Shown here in pieces: positions 50,262-62,734 of a stretch of DNA of 64,000 nucleotides. This stretch comes from Galbula dea (lineage: Eukaryota; Chordata; Aves; Piciformes; Galbulidae). A program made the position numbers and the translations under genes. The stretch is from NCBI GenBank assembly GCA_013399015.1, contig VWZX01010099.1:147090-211089 (forward strand), in the 5' to 3' direction. The notes beneath the pieces were generated by a model. It saw only the letters and a program-made list of their open reading frames with translations. It had not been told where the DNA came from and did no database searches. Position 1 is the first letter of the stretch. Each line of letters begins with the position of its first letter.

Positions 50262-50397
50262 CACAGAATCACAGAATCTCCAGAGTTGGAAGGGACCCAT
50301 TAGGATCATCTAGTCCAACTCATGTTTAGGCACAGGACAACTCCACAGTCACACCATGTGCCTAAGTGCCTTATCTAAGTGCTTCTTAAATTCCGTG
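50262..50397 (-). mobile_element. CR1 LINE, short 3' fragment
   Basis: A minus-strand CR1 copy. The plus strand has two CACAGAAT octamers (50263-50277), then GGAAGGGACC, GGATCATCTAGTCCAACTC, CACAGGACAAC and CCATGTGCCTAAGTGC. It belongs to the same subfamily as the copy at 18460 and is 5'-truncated at about 50397. It is too short to hold coding sequence of note. Confidence 0.93.
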
Positions 50398-51806
50398 TTC
50401 TCACAACATACATATAGAGATTATAGGCATTGGTTTTGCCAGCTTCTGTTAAATGCAGCCTTCAATGACTGCCCCAGCAAGCTTTGCACCTTCACGATCC
50501 TTATGCCACATCCCAAGATAGACATATTACCTTCATGCTGTAAAAATACCACACTGAAGAGCTGCAGTTCAGCCTTCATGTTTTTCAGCTCCTTTGAACA
50601 GGAAAAAGCAGACCAAATAATTGTATTTGATGGTCAGAGGAGAGTCATACTAAATCCAAAGGACTTCTGCACCCAAGTGCAACAGAGGGAGAAAACAACT
50701 GCTTTCTTTTGTAGTAGACAGTAGCTTTCTGAGCAGCAGGATGAAAAGACAACAGTACACCATAGCATGGGAATAATCCTCGCCCTGACATCTTCAGCAA
50801 CATGGGCACAGCCAAGTGAAGAAGTCTGAGCTCTGCCTCAGGACTTTCACTTTACCCTTTTTTGGGAGAGGTGGCTGCTGAAGTGGAAGCCACCAGAAGC
50901 TCCACAAATGAGTGCTGTCATTTGGACCACCAGTTAGTCAGCCACACTGGTAGATATTAAAGGCAGTCAGCTAAAGTATTATTTATAGTCTAGTTAGTTC
51001 CATGTACACCTGGGCAATTGTAAAAGAGAATTGGCTCATTGGTGCCATTTAGGCCTGTCTTTGACAAGGGTGCAAGGTCCACAGGCCCTCTCTTATGCAT
51101 GCCAAAGTGAAAGTACATGCAGTGCAAGCAGATGCAAAATCCAAGTGCGATTTGCCATTGCTATGTGGTGGCATGTAACAGCTGTCAGAGGTTTCGGGTG
51201 AGGAAGCAGACCTAAATGCAGCTTTTAAATATAGAGATACTATTAAAACCTTTATGGGTTTAGAAGTATAATAGCTGTTTAACAAAACTCCACAACAGTC
51301 TATGAACAGTGTAAAACTGCAAAGGAACATTGAAAGTAACCTTTGACATTCCTCACATATGTCAGGAGTGATTATGTGAATTTGATATGAGAAAAATCAA
51401 AGTAAAGATGGGTCCTGATAGGATAAGTTTTAAAAGAAAAATATGTTTTCATACATGTGTGTATTTTCTATTTATTCATATTTTTTCACAAGATTTTCTG
51501 AGTAAAAAGAATCCAAGAATTGTGTTGCTGTGGAAACTAAAATAATGGTGTTATCTTCTGAGAAAGTGTGAAACATAGGATTAACAGCACTGAATTGAAC
51601 TTAATAACCACTGTGCAACATCAGACTAAGCCTTAAATCAATACATAATTTTTTCAGTCATCTTACAGATTAGTTGTAGCCATTATACCTTCGGGGAATG
51701 CCAACCCATGCCAAACCATGGAGACTCAGCCTACTTAGGTGATAATTTACAGGACTTTCTAGTAGCCAAATCTCAAAATATTCATTAAGGATATATAACC
51801 TTATAG
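50398..51806. other. Unique non-coding DNA
   Basis: The frames at 50356-50724 plus and 51049-51330 minus show no domain; the first starts inside the CR1 fragment. No repeat recognised. Confidence 0.5.
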
Positions 51807-52025
51807 CCTCCCTACTCTCAAGGAGATTGACACTTCCACCCAATCCTCAAGTAGACCAACATCTCCACCCAACTTGGTGTCATCTGCAAACTTACTGAGC
51901 ATGCACTCAATGCCCTTATCCAGATCATTGATAAAGATATTAAACAGGACTGGCACAAATGCTGAGCCCTGGGGAACACCACTTGTGACCAGCTGCCTAC
52001 TGGATTTAATTCCATTCACCACCAC
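51801..52025 (-). pseudogene. CR1 reverse transcriptase fragment with FADD motif
   Basis: A frame of 74 codons encodes the palm segment of a CR1 reverse transcriptase. SGVPQGSAFVPVLFNIFIND is the conserved block before the catalytic site, and SKFADDTKLGG contains the catalytic FADD, the F/YxDD box of LINE reverse transcriptases. The family usually has a leucine-glycine pair where this copy has phenylalanine-valine after the glutamine-glycine-serine. Upstream in the element the same frame is broken by two adjacent in-frame stop codons close to 52060. The C-terminus runs through the small tandem duplication at 51817-51872. It is a dead fragment with no expected activity. Confidence 0.92.
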
Positions 52026-52345
52026 TCTTTGGGCTTGGCCATCCAGCCACTTTTTTATTCATTAGAGAGTATGCCCACCCAAGAAATGTGCAGCCAGTAT
52101 CTTCAGGAGGATTCTGTGGGAGACAGTGTCAAAGGCTTTACTAAGGTCTAAATAGACAACATCCACATCCTTTTCCTCATCCACCAAGCAGGTCAGCTTG
52201 CCATAGGACATCAGATTAGTCAAGCAGAACTTGCCTTTTATAAACCCATGCTGGCTGAGCTAGATCCCTTGTTTTTCTTGCATAGGCACTGTGACGGCAC
52301 TCAAGATGATCTGCTCCATAACCTCCCCCAGCACTGTAAGATGCA
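51807..52345 (-). mobile_element. CR1 LINE, internal reverse transcriptase region
   Basis: The minus strand holds the fingers and palm part of a CR1 reverse transcriptase gene. Neither the endonuclease region nor the 3' UTR is present, so the copy is cut at both ends. Plus-strand signatures are CTTGGTGTCATCTGCAAACTT, GCTGAGCCCTGGGGAACACC, GACAGTGTCAAAGGCTTTAC, ATAAACCCATGCTGGCTGAG and GATCTGCTCCATAACCTCCC. Similarity fades near 52345. The missing 3' end points to post-insertion deletion or a rearranged insertion, because 5' truncation alone would keep the tail. Confidence 0.93.
51817..51872. repeat. 27-bp tandem duplication inside the CR1 copy
   Basis: A 27-base segment beginning CTCAAG and ending TCCACCCAA is present twice, at 51817-51843 and 51846-51872, a period of 29. 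The copies differ at several positions, so the duplication is not recent or arose in the source element. In the protein frame it adds a few residues after the FADD region. Confidence 0.75.
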
Positions 52346-55300
52346 CTTTCACCCTTATCTTGAAAAAAACAAAAATTTGTGAAAAGGCAAACAGCAAAGC
52401 TGCCTTGGATGATACACCTTGCAGGCATGGCAGAGAGTACCATCACTTATCAGGAGATCAGCAGATCACACTAGGTAGGGTATCAGCGACAGATGCTCAT
52501 ACAAGTTTGCTGCCAGACCCTGGATGCACCAATTAACTGCACCAAGTATGTACAGTCCTTGAACTAAGAAGTGTGGTACCTTGATGCCACAGCTCAGCTG
52601 TCTGCTACCACACAAGGAAGGGTGAATCCATCATGTCACAGGTGTGCATTAAAAAAGCTCTTCAGTCTGTGGGTCTGACACAAGTCTTCCCTGTCAGACT
52701 CCCACACATTTAAGAGCATTATGCCAATACAAAATGTGCCAGTGCTGAATGCGCTTGAATGAACATAAGCTTGGCCGAGGTGAGCCCTGCAGCATCTGCA
52801 ATTAAGAAACTTGATGCTGGGAGTGGAATTTGCACTGCCTACAGCCCTTTCTGAATCTGAACAAAGCTGCTTCTTCCTCAGGGGTTTGTAGATTTGCTAA
52901 ATTATTCTTGCATAGGCAAGCACAAACACTTATGCAGGATAAATTTTTGGTGCTGTAAGAAGCAATGATTTCACTCAGTAAACAGCATCAAAAACTGACA
53001 GATAACAATATAGAATTAGGTTACATCATGTCAGAAGATAAATTTTATAGTTTTGCCTTTGCCAGTAGACTGATTTTGTACATGGAACTCACCCACAGTT
53101 TAATGTATTCTGTAAAAGAAAAGGTGATAAGGCCTGCTAGGAAGTTAACACCTACTGCATAGGTTTGGTTGGCAGCAATCAGCCAGCAGCAAACTCCTAG
53201 GAAGATATGTAAGAGATTATCACAGAGAAGGATCTTTCCCTTTTTATGTTATACTTGATTTCTACCAATCAGTGATTTATGAACGAAACATTTTAAGTCT
53301 AAACTTAACATCTACTGACAAATATATATGGTTCCTGAACCCAAAAGTCAGGGATATAATAGAATGTTACAGAGATCATGGATGGATTTGTATATAGAGA
53401 TTGCATTGTACTTACTGGTCTATCTGTAACTGTTGGACAGGCATTTTAGTCTCTTATTTGCCTGAGCTATAAAATTACCTTAAAAAAAAGTATTGCAAAT
53501 TATCAACATAAAAAGATTTTGGTCTTCCATCAATTTGGCAAGAAAAGGAAGAGACAAATAACAGAAGAGCAGATGGTAGAAGAGATACGCCAACATTTTG
53601 TATACAACAGTGAAGGAAGATGGGAATCTTGTAGGAAAAAAATACACTTTGTTTACTTAAAAATAATAGGCTAAGGAGATCTTTAGTTCAATACATGAGG
53701 CAACGTGAGCTTCCAGAAATGAGAAATAGGGGATATTTTTCTGGGTTTCTTTCTACTATTGAAAATAGTAAAATTTATCTGTAGAGCTTACTGCCTTTGA
53801 CTGCAAGAAGTGATTTAAATTACTCATACTACATTTACTCTTTATATCCAATATTTAGCAAGCAATCTCTGAGTAACCCTGAATGCAGTTGGTGATGTTG
53901 CCACAACAGAGTGCAAAATCTGGGAGAGCTCCTACAGCCTTAGAAGGCAGATGCCAGTGCTGGAAAGAACTATGGATAATAGTGTGCATGGAAAAGTTTT
54001 TAAAACTAAGACCAAGGATATCATGACTAAGTGTTCACACTCAGGTAAGCCTGGGCTGAGGGATGTTCCTCTTTCATATGCCTGGAAGGTTGTATCCAAA
54101 GTCACTTTCATGTTGTCAACAGCACAGTCTCAGTGGAACAGTCTTCATTTACTGTGTTTAAATATTGTAACTAAGGGATTTTCCTAAATATTCATTGTTT
54201 GTTCAGCCAAAGCACTATTTAAGGGATTTGTTGGTGTTTTAGTTCCTTTAAGAATTTGCTTTTTTCCCAGCCATATAATGTGTGTGAAATAAATTAATAA
54301 TCTATACATCTTCAATCTCAAACATTTAAACATTTGAAACTTAAAATCACACAGCCCCATTATCATCCTGTTCTTAACAGTCAAGATGCAAACTGTGTAA
54401 ATGATATTTGAGTAAAAGGGGAATGACAACAGGTGTGGGTGCCCAGAGATTTGCAGAGTTCTCACACTGACATTTGTGTGAGAACACAAATCTCACACGG
54501 CAACATACATCTTGCAGTGCCTGGGATTACCAGTTAACAGTAGTAACCTTGGTTCAAAAAGAACTGAGATTATCCTCTTGTGCAACCAAAGAAAAGGTAC
54601 TTTGTAAGGTGGTTTAATTATGTTTGAATTTGTAGGTAATTCTTTTTTACTTGTCTTTATATTTTTAAGCTAGAAACAAATAGCACTACAGAGGAGAAGC
54701 AATTTCACAGCTCTCTTACTTATGACACTAAATTGTTCTAAGTCAATACTCTTCCTAGGTAATGGGCATTAAATGAAAATTTATTCTTTGTAAACATATT
54801 GCAAACTACTTGAATAAAGGATAGCCAAAATTTGTCTCTTTTACAGCAGATATAACTGAGAAAATGCCAACCTTCACCAAGACACTGAGGAGGGCTAATC
54901 ATTGTAGGTAATAGATGACCTTAGCACAACTGAAATATATAATACCTTGCTTTAAGACAAGGAATTTTATCAAGCTTTCACATCCATATTAGATAGGCAA
55001 ACTAAACAGAGAAACCAGAAAAAAACATTTAAGTGTCTATTCTGTTTCATTCAAACTCTACATTAAGCCAATCCAAACACACAAAAGTACCTGTATGTTT
55101 TTCAGAAAAACAGGGCCAGCACGAACCACAAGTTCTTAGTTCAATATTTTCACTGGAATAAAAGGTCTCTGGAATCTTTGAAAACAGATACTTGACTCTT
55201 TTTTGTGAACAGCCGAAAGCAATGTACACAAACATTCAGGTGGACATTTCCATATTGAAAAGTCCTAATCATATTACTCATTCTTGCTTACTTTAATGCT

Positions 55301-58300
55301 TTTAGTTTTAGCTGAACACATTTCTGTTAGCTTTTCCATAGTGGAAATTAACAACTCAAGAACCTGATTATAATAATAACTTGAGGGCACCTTTTGTTTA
55401 TAATGTAATATGCATAGTCTGGACTAATAGATTCCATGGCTGAAGGCCAAGGATTTTATTAGCCCAGGATATGATTATTACAGGTTATTATGCTCTATGT
55501 TTAATTAAATATTGAAATCTTAGATAACAGAAGTGGGAGGAAAATCACTTTCTTCCTTTATCTTCCTTCAGCCATGTCCTGATGTACTGTCTTCTTTTTA
55601 TATCATGTTCATTTTGCACTACCCTTTGATCTTTTGTGTGCAGTTTTCTTTTTTTTCCCACAGATTTTGGTGACAACTGAATAAAGAGTTTAGATAGTAT
55701 CTTTCAAAGAGAAAAACACTTTGAAAACTCAAAGTACTGTAGTTTTTTACCAGAACATGTAGACACTAATAGGCAATTGAGGTACTTGCATATTCACACT
55801 AAAAGTACTGTAGAAAAATCATTATGTCACCAGAAGAACCCAAGCATGGAGAGAGGTGGGTTTGTCACTGAAGGTAGAAACATAAATTACCCAGTACTAG
55901 TCCTTGCCAGTGAAGATACAGAACACTTCATATAACTAGGTCTGGCTACATGCCTGATGTTAGGAGGCCATCATTAGAGGAGATGAATCTCACATCTGCA
56001 TTCCTGGACTCCATGTTCTTGAACTGTAACAAATAAGAGTCTTAAATTCTCCCACAGTATACAGTAATTGAAATGCAGTTGACTCAGCTGAGTGTTTAGC
56101 AGAACTGTCAAGGGAGTGGATATATTGGAAGCTGCTTATAGAAGTGTTATCAAGCATGGGAGAGCAAAAGGCAATTTCAGGTCCCTATATATAAAGCTAC
56201 ATTGAGTGCATGTGAATGGTAATAGCTGACGAAAGGGTTGAAAGTCAGTTGGCAATTGTCCTCCTGATGATGTTAGCAGAAATGTCCTCTTATTTGCTAT
56301 AAGGTCATAAGTAGCACCACAAGGATGAAAACAAAGGATCCAGCAACACAGTGGAGGAAATGTTAACCAACAGCACCAAGAAGCCAACCATAGAAGGTTC
56401 TGTCAACATTTTGCCCATCAGTAACGTTTGAGGAATAAAAATATGGCACTGAAATACATTTAAAGCTGTAGTCCCTCCATAAGATAGAGTATCATTATTT
56501 CCACAGGAATCAGAAAGTTCCTGAGCTCCCCTGCCAGTGATTCCATAGGCTTTCCAAGCTGAAAATATTTCTGTATCTCTGTGACCCTTTGAGCATGTGC
56601 TAATATCCAGGTCAAGTCTCTGGCAGCCACAGAGGTTTAATTTCTTGCAAGCTAGTAGTTTGTTGTCAACAAAATCATTAATTTATTAAAAAAAAGAGAG
56701 GATTCATAAATGACAAAGGAAACTACATATTAATAGGAGTTGTGATCCCAAATAATTTCCAAGTTTGAGCTAATTTTCTCTCTAAAGTGGCACATGAAGA
56801 AACAATTGAAGGAAAGGCAGGAAATGGATTTCAGCTTACCTTCAAGGATCCACACTCTGACCTCTCTCACTCCACGATCTGAGAGAAACCATTCAAATAA
56901 ATTACAGTATTTGGACAAGACCTCATGAACAGGAATCTGAGCTAATATGAATAATGGCAACAGAACCTCAAAACCCATGTGAATTTCACCTTATGAAACT
57001 GTGAAGGCAAACATGGTGCATCACCACAGTGTTTGCGTAGCCATACTCTGGAAGGTATATAGAAAGCATGCAGAAACAGGCACCAAATATGGTGCAGGTT
57101 CTCAGTAGTGTCACAACCAGGAAAGATTTAGAAATGAAGTTTTAGATGGATTCTAAGGAAGAAGTTAAGCAAAGATACAAGAGAGATGGAGATTGGCGGC
57201 ATGGTCTTTCCAAGTGGGGCTGCTGTCACAAAAATGTTGAGTAAGCAACAACTCTGAAAGGAGGGAAAATGAAATGGAGTTTGGAAGTGATCATGAGTTG
57301 AAATAAAAGAAAATTCTCACATTCAAATTGAACATTCAATTAAAAGTTTTTACTAGCTAGAATCTTCTCTAATTTAGCTAAGGTGGAGGTGGATTTTAAT
57401 GACTCCTCAACATTAGTATAATTCTAGTGAAATTTTGGCCCCTTACCAACCTAATCTGTAGGTAGGGTAGAATTTTCTTTTCTCTGCTTTCCATGTTTCG
57501 CTTGCAGCACATCCGTATCCAGATTTATTCTACATCACTTCATCCACGTCTGAGGGTTGAAAAGCTCTTTTCATCTAACATTACTCACTCTACACATACA
57601 CCTCGACAGGTGAGATATAAAGTAAAACCATCTTGTCAGAAATCTTCCCAGCTACATACAGCTGTCACACGTGTGGCTGAGCCTGTGCTTTTATACTGCT
57701 TCCTTTCTGTTTGAGTGAGGAGCCTTATTCTGAATAGAGCACTTTCCACCTGACCCAGATTCACCCACATTGCCAGCTGCAACATGCACAATATCCTGCC
57801 AAAATGCAGGGGCAATATGAATGGAGTCACTGTGGTTTTGTTCACCTGTCACTCTAGCCCTAATAGTTTCCTGCTTCTCATCGTCCCTCTGGGTTTTCCA
57901 CTTCTCCTAAGCACTGCTGCTCAACCTACAACACTAACAGTGAAGAGCAGGCTCTGCTCAATGATCTGTATGCTCCCCAGGAAACTCGGATGAGGTAACT
58001 AAACCTCCATCAGGGAGCAGGGGTTGTAAGGTAAAAGGCAGTTGCCAAGGCACTAGGATGATTTATATTTTCTTAGTTTCAACACACACATGTATTTCAA
58101 AGTCTATTCGCTGGGTATTTGACCCACATGGGCAAGTATTCATTCAAAAAGAGACTGTCAATTCTATTGTTCATAAATTCTACTTGAGTGAGTCTCAGAG
58201 CTCAAGCTGAGGGCCAGCTCATGTGCCTGCCAGCCAAAGACATTTAACTTCTGGCAGCAAAACAGTTATTTGTCTACAAAATCAATTATTTATAGGGGAA

Positions 58301-59096
58301 AGAGAGGCTGCACAAAACTAAGAGTAAAAGAAAACCAGTAAAATCTCTAAAATACAAATGCAGGAAATAAATGACTTATTTTTTCTATGCTAGAAATTTA
58401 AATCAAAGACTCTTACATCCAGGAGTCAGTTTAATGGCAAGAAAACACTAAGATTATAATTCTCCATAGCATGCAAATAGTGAAGTCTTACCCAATTGCC
58501 TCAGCAAGCAGTTTTTCTGTGGAGGCAAAGCGGGTGACTAAGGAAGTTTTAAGGTTGAAGAATACTTTGAGACTAACTGATTTAGTTTCTATATTCCTTG
58601 TCTTTCGCTGACCCTGCCAGTTATCTCCATAGGAGACCTCTGATGTATGCACTGTGAAACCACTTTCCCACTCAAAGATCACAGATAACAGCAGAGCAGC
58701 TTGGTTTTAGGAAAGAAAGGCAAGATGTCAGGAAATGAGTACTGATGCCCAAGTTTCAGCATGTAAAGCTCAAGTCCATGGTGGACTCATGAACAGCTGG
58801 ATTTGTGGAGCCTAGATCTCACAAGGGTACTGCAAAAGTTCTCCCCAGTCCTACATTTCAGTGGAATCATATAGCAGAAGCTCTGCCTGTGAAAACTTGT
58901 CCTGTATCTTCGCTCTTTGAAAAGCTTTCTCTTTATATAAACAGTGATCCATCACAGAGCTATTAATGCTGGCAATTTGATTTTCAAAGTCTCATGTTCT
59001 GTTTGAAATTGTTTTGTCCAACATAATATGAAATTAAACAATGTGAAAAATGAACAATTTAGCAAAACTGCAAGCACAAAAAAATACCAGCACATT
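52346..59096. other. Unique non-coding DNA
   Basis: A long stretch with no gene or repeat I can name. The frames at 52965-53162, 53951-54187, 54184-54489 minus, 56136-56387 minus, 57493-57714 and 57636-57845 minus are short, some overlap on opposite strands, and none has a recognisable domain. Confidence 0.5.
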
Positions 59097-59162
59097 GTGG
59101 CCTCATTTTGATACTGCAGTGTTTAAATAGCCTTTTATTTCTAATGAAATATGTAAAGCTTA
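59097..59162. repeat. 66-bp duplicated sequence, copy 1
   Basis: This 66-base segment recurs 1117 bases further on at 60214-60279 in the same orientation, with 62 of 66 positions identical. All four differences are T here and C in the second copy. The shared core is TTTAAATAGCCTTTTATTTC apart from one of those differences. It could be a local duplication or two insertions of an unrecognised dispersed repeat. It has no coding potential. Confidence 0.9.
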
Positions 59163-59920
59163 ATGACCCAGATTACTGATGGTAAAAATCAGAAAAATTG
59201 CCTCCAGGAGAATCCATGGAGGGAAGGGAATGTAGATAGCCAATAGCAGATACTTGGCCTATGCCTTATGACATCCCAGGTGTCAGCATAAAAGAAAAGG
59301 GGAGGGTACAAGTAATAGGAAGAGTTAGGGTATCCCTACACTATGTTTGCCCTAGATGAAATTTCTTAACCCTTATTGTCTCAATCTGCCTTAGAACTAC
59401 AAGCAAGGGCCAAAATACAGTATAAAGGTGAAGATGGTGCATGTCACAACTCACATGAGATGCACTGCTCTAACCTGTTAACTATGAAACAGATACAGCC
59501 AAAACCTACTCTAACTCATGTGTGCAATCCCAAGTATTATTGGCTATGCTGCCAGATGGCAATGCTTCACAGAAACACAACGTTAGCTTGCACTTCATCC
59601 AGAGCAGGTAGAGCATCGCCTCCAAAGAGTGAGTACCTGGCCATGTTCATACAGTTTGTTTCAGACTGTGCATAAGACCAAAACAGAGAGACCCACCAAT
59701 ATCAGAGGAACTGGTGTTGTGAATATAGTGAGCAGGCTTCCTTTTGTCTGAAGTGTCTTATGCTTGCAGTAGGATACTTACAGTGCCACCAATGTGCTAA
59801 GCACTAACAATAAAAAGAGAGGCATGTAAGAGCTCACAGTTCAAAGAGGAAAAGAAAAATATGAAGGATAATTATACACAGACACTCATGGTCTTCATTG
59901 TGATCTATATTCTGTCCTTG
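59163..59920. other. Unique non-coding DNA between the duplicates
   Basis: The frame at 59376-59675 has no domain. No repeat recognised before the palindrome at 59926. Confidence 0.5.
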
Positions 59921-59972
59921 AGGTGTGTCCTGGTTTGGGCTGGAGCACTCCAGCCCAAACCAGGACAAGGTG
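59921..59972. mobile_element. 42-bp palindromic insertion with 5-bp target duplication
   Basis: Two perfect 20-base arms (59926-59945 and 59948-59967) are separated only by CA. The unit begins TGTCCTGG and ends CCAGGACA, so it has the TG...CA ends of a retroviral LTR. It is flanked on both sides by the direct repeat AGGTG (59921-59925 and 59968-59972), which is what an integrase-type insertion leaves. From memory, TGTCCTGGTTT is also how several bird endogenous retrovirus LTRs begin, and a 5-bp duplication suits ERVL-like integration. The unit lacks everything an LTR should have between its ends. It could be an LTR reduced to its termini by internal deletion, or a tiny fold-back element. What is seen is certain; its origin is inferred. 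Confidence 0.7.
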
Positions 59973-60213
59973 GATGTAGAAAAGGTCTATAAAGCATCTG
60001 GCTCTGTTTCTGCAAGTGAAAATTAGTTCCTGGTGATGCAGCTTTTATCCATCAGTTCTGCCCAGATCTCAGAAGGGTGGTCTGGCAGCAAGGCATAGAG
60101 TAGTAAGGAAAACAATGAGGCCAGAGTCAGCTCTGCTATAGTCTGGGCTTCATTTTCTTTTGGGAAAACTTGGAATCCAAACTAAAGCAGAGGGGACATG
60201 CTATCTATGTACA
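59973..60213. other. Unique non-coding DNA
   Basis: No gene or repeat recognised between the palindrome and the second 66-bp copy. Confidence 0.5.
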
Positions 60214-60279
60214 GTGGCCCCATCTTGATACTGCAGTGCTTAAATAGCCTTTTATTTCTAATGAAACATGTAAAGCTTA
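60214..60279. repeat. 66-bp duplicated sequence, copy 2
   Basis: Second copy of the segment at 59097-59162, same orientation, 94 percent identical by hand count. Similarity ends sharply on the left at GTGG. On the right it fades after AAGCTTA, where a small indel may continue a weaker match. Confidence 0.9.
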
Positions 60280-62676
60280 TCCAAATTATTCATTTGACAG
60301 GCCACTAATTCTGTTCCTCTGTTCCCCTTAGAGAAAGTCATCTGATGCCAGCTATTACATTACATATAGCAGAAGGAGAGTTCTTAAGTCACCTAGCAAA
60401 TGTCTGTGCGTGAGGTAGATTTTCAGCAGTGGCAAAGTATCATTACCTTAGAGTTAATGAAGTTTTTGCTTTATTTGTCATATCTGAAAACATAAGAATT
60501 GCAGCTGCATGAGTTAACATAAATGTTCAAACTGTTAATGCATTATCATAAGTGACAGTAACAGGTTGCAAAGCTTAGTATAAAATTACAAATAACTAAA
60601 TATGATGTAGTGGGTTGCTTCTCCAAGCAATCAAAAACCTTGCATAATATTATAGTGCAGCTGGTTAGTAGCTTATTCCATGTAATTTAAGTCTTCTTAA
60701 TGGATAAGAAGAACTTTGAAGCAGTCTCTAAAGAAATATCACTTTGATCCCAATAGTATCCTGAAAAAGTTCTCTCTTAGATTTTCCCTGTTTCCAGGAA
60801 TATTCATGGCAATCAAAGTCATGGCTTCTATGCATTTTCATATGGTCTTTTATCATACCATGGTGAAAAATGGGTGCTATTCCATTCCCTTGTGCAGCTG
60901 TGCAGTGTATATTTTAGAATGGCAAAAACTGGATGGTATGTGAATATTCACACCAGCTAATTAATAAATTACACACTCTGAGAAATGCAAAAGAAAAGGA
61001 CACTAAAAGTTTCTCCATTATGCTAATCAGAGAAAAATAGTACAGTTGCCTTGTTGTGAGAGGTGATACTGTCCCAGTTACAACCTTATTACCTGTCACA
61101 TTTTGATCCAGAACCATAAAACTATCATCTTTCCTTGTAATTTCTGAAATGCTCAATAACTCTGGTAATTGAACTACACTCCTAGGACTTTTTTAGCATA
61201 CTAAGATACCTTACAAGCTAACTACTGGCAATTAGAATCTGTAATGTGAATAGAAAAAAACATGAATTAGTCAGCAGTGTATTAGATAGGTAGCAAATAA
61301 GAAAATAGTTCTTTTTGCAGAAACCAAAATATCAAATATGCCAAATAATGTAAAATAACTGTGTAAAAAGCATTCTTAAAACTAGAGTCTGGTGTGTTTT
61401 CCCATACAGAAGATAAATCATATGCATCTTCCTAGTATTCAGTTGTGAAAAAAAAAATGCCTGGAGCTATGATAGCAGCTGAATGCTTCATTCTGTGCAG
61501 AATTAATATTTTCAGCAGCAGTAACCAGGACTTTATGGAGATCAGATAAATCATTGCAGTAAATATGAGCTACAGAAGAACAGGCAGTATGTTTTCTTAA
61601 TTTATTCACTCATCTATTCATAATATACATTTATGCATTGATGTTATAAAACATATACAACATAAACCACATTAAAAGAAGCAGACAGGTGTCTGAGGCT
61701 GTAGAGCTTCTGTTTCATTTTGACCATTAAATTCTAACAATAGATTCAAGATTAAATTATTCACTCTCGTTTCCAAAAATGTGATATGAAATCATTAAAT
61801 TAATTACCTCACCAAGTCATTGTGTAGCCTCTTTGAAAAACATGTCAAAGACATACATTGTTCAGAGATTACCCTGGGGATCAATGTGTTATGCTTAGGC
61901 AGTAATGAATTTTATGCTGGCCACTGCATTATCAGTCAGTTAAGTATTTTCTTAGTTAGACCCTTGAGAATTTAGCAAGTAATTAATGATCATAAAAGAT
62001 GAGAAGATTCATTATGAGTAATATGCATTTTTTTCAAAATATGTCATTATCCAGGTTTGTCATAAAGCACCACCTATCATATTAAAAACTTACACATTAA
62101 GGACTGTAGGCTTAGGAGATAAATTTACAGAGGGACTAGAACACTGAAATACAAAATACTGTAACACCCACATTTCATAAGCCCATGACAGTGTTGAGGT
62201 AGTCTGCATATGCCCAGACACTTTTCAGAGGAGCTCTAATAGAAGAGCAAGCTGTCTAAAAACTAGAAATAATAGGATTAGACATGGCAATCCAAATTAG
62301 TTACAAGAGGTGATGAAGAGGATAATGGACCCAAGCATCCTAAGCAATACTCTAAATATAAATTGGAGCAAGGCTTGAATTCAGGTTTAAGTATATTTTA
62401 TAAACTGGAGCAGCTACAACAGAATAAGATAAATCCTGTCTCTACACTGCCAAACAGGGTGTGATCTTGAGAACAAATTCATTCTATCCATATTTACCTT
62501 ATTCTAACCTCCACCCACCCCACCTCCCCTTGTAGAAACATTACTTGATCATACTAGACAGACAAGGTAGCTGGCACTTCTCTACCAAGTGCCCCAGTGC
62601 CACATCCCTGAGTTCAGGCTACTTCTATGAGAAATAGAAACCCAAGATAGCAGGAACATGAGGACACATAATAAAC
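60280..62676. other. Unique non-coding DNA
   Basis: AT-rich, with no gene recognised. The part from about 61730 to 62080 has features of possible conserved non-coding DNA and is reported as a finding. The frames at 60716-60943 plus and 60914-61156 minus lack domains. Confidence 0.5.
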
Positions 62677-62734
62677 TTCTCCCTTCCTCTCTTTTTCCCT
62701 TCTCAACCTTTCTTTCTCCCTCCCTCCCTCCTTT
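62677..62734. repeat. Polypyrimidine tract ending in (CCCT)n
   Basis: The plus strand is almost all C and T over 58 bases, ending with four TCCC units. On the minus strand the same tract reads as a run of glycine, lysine, arginine and glutamate codons, which explains the open frame at 62582-62779. It is low-complexity sequence. Confidence 0.88.
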
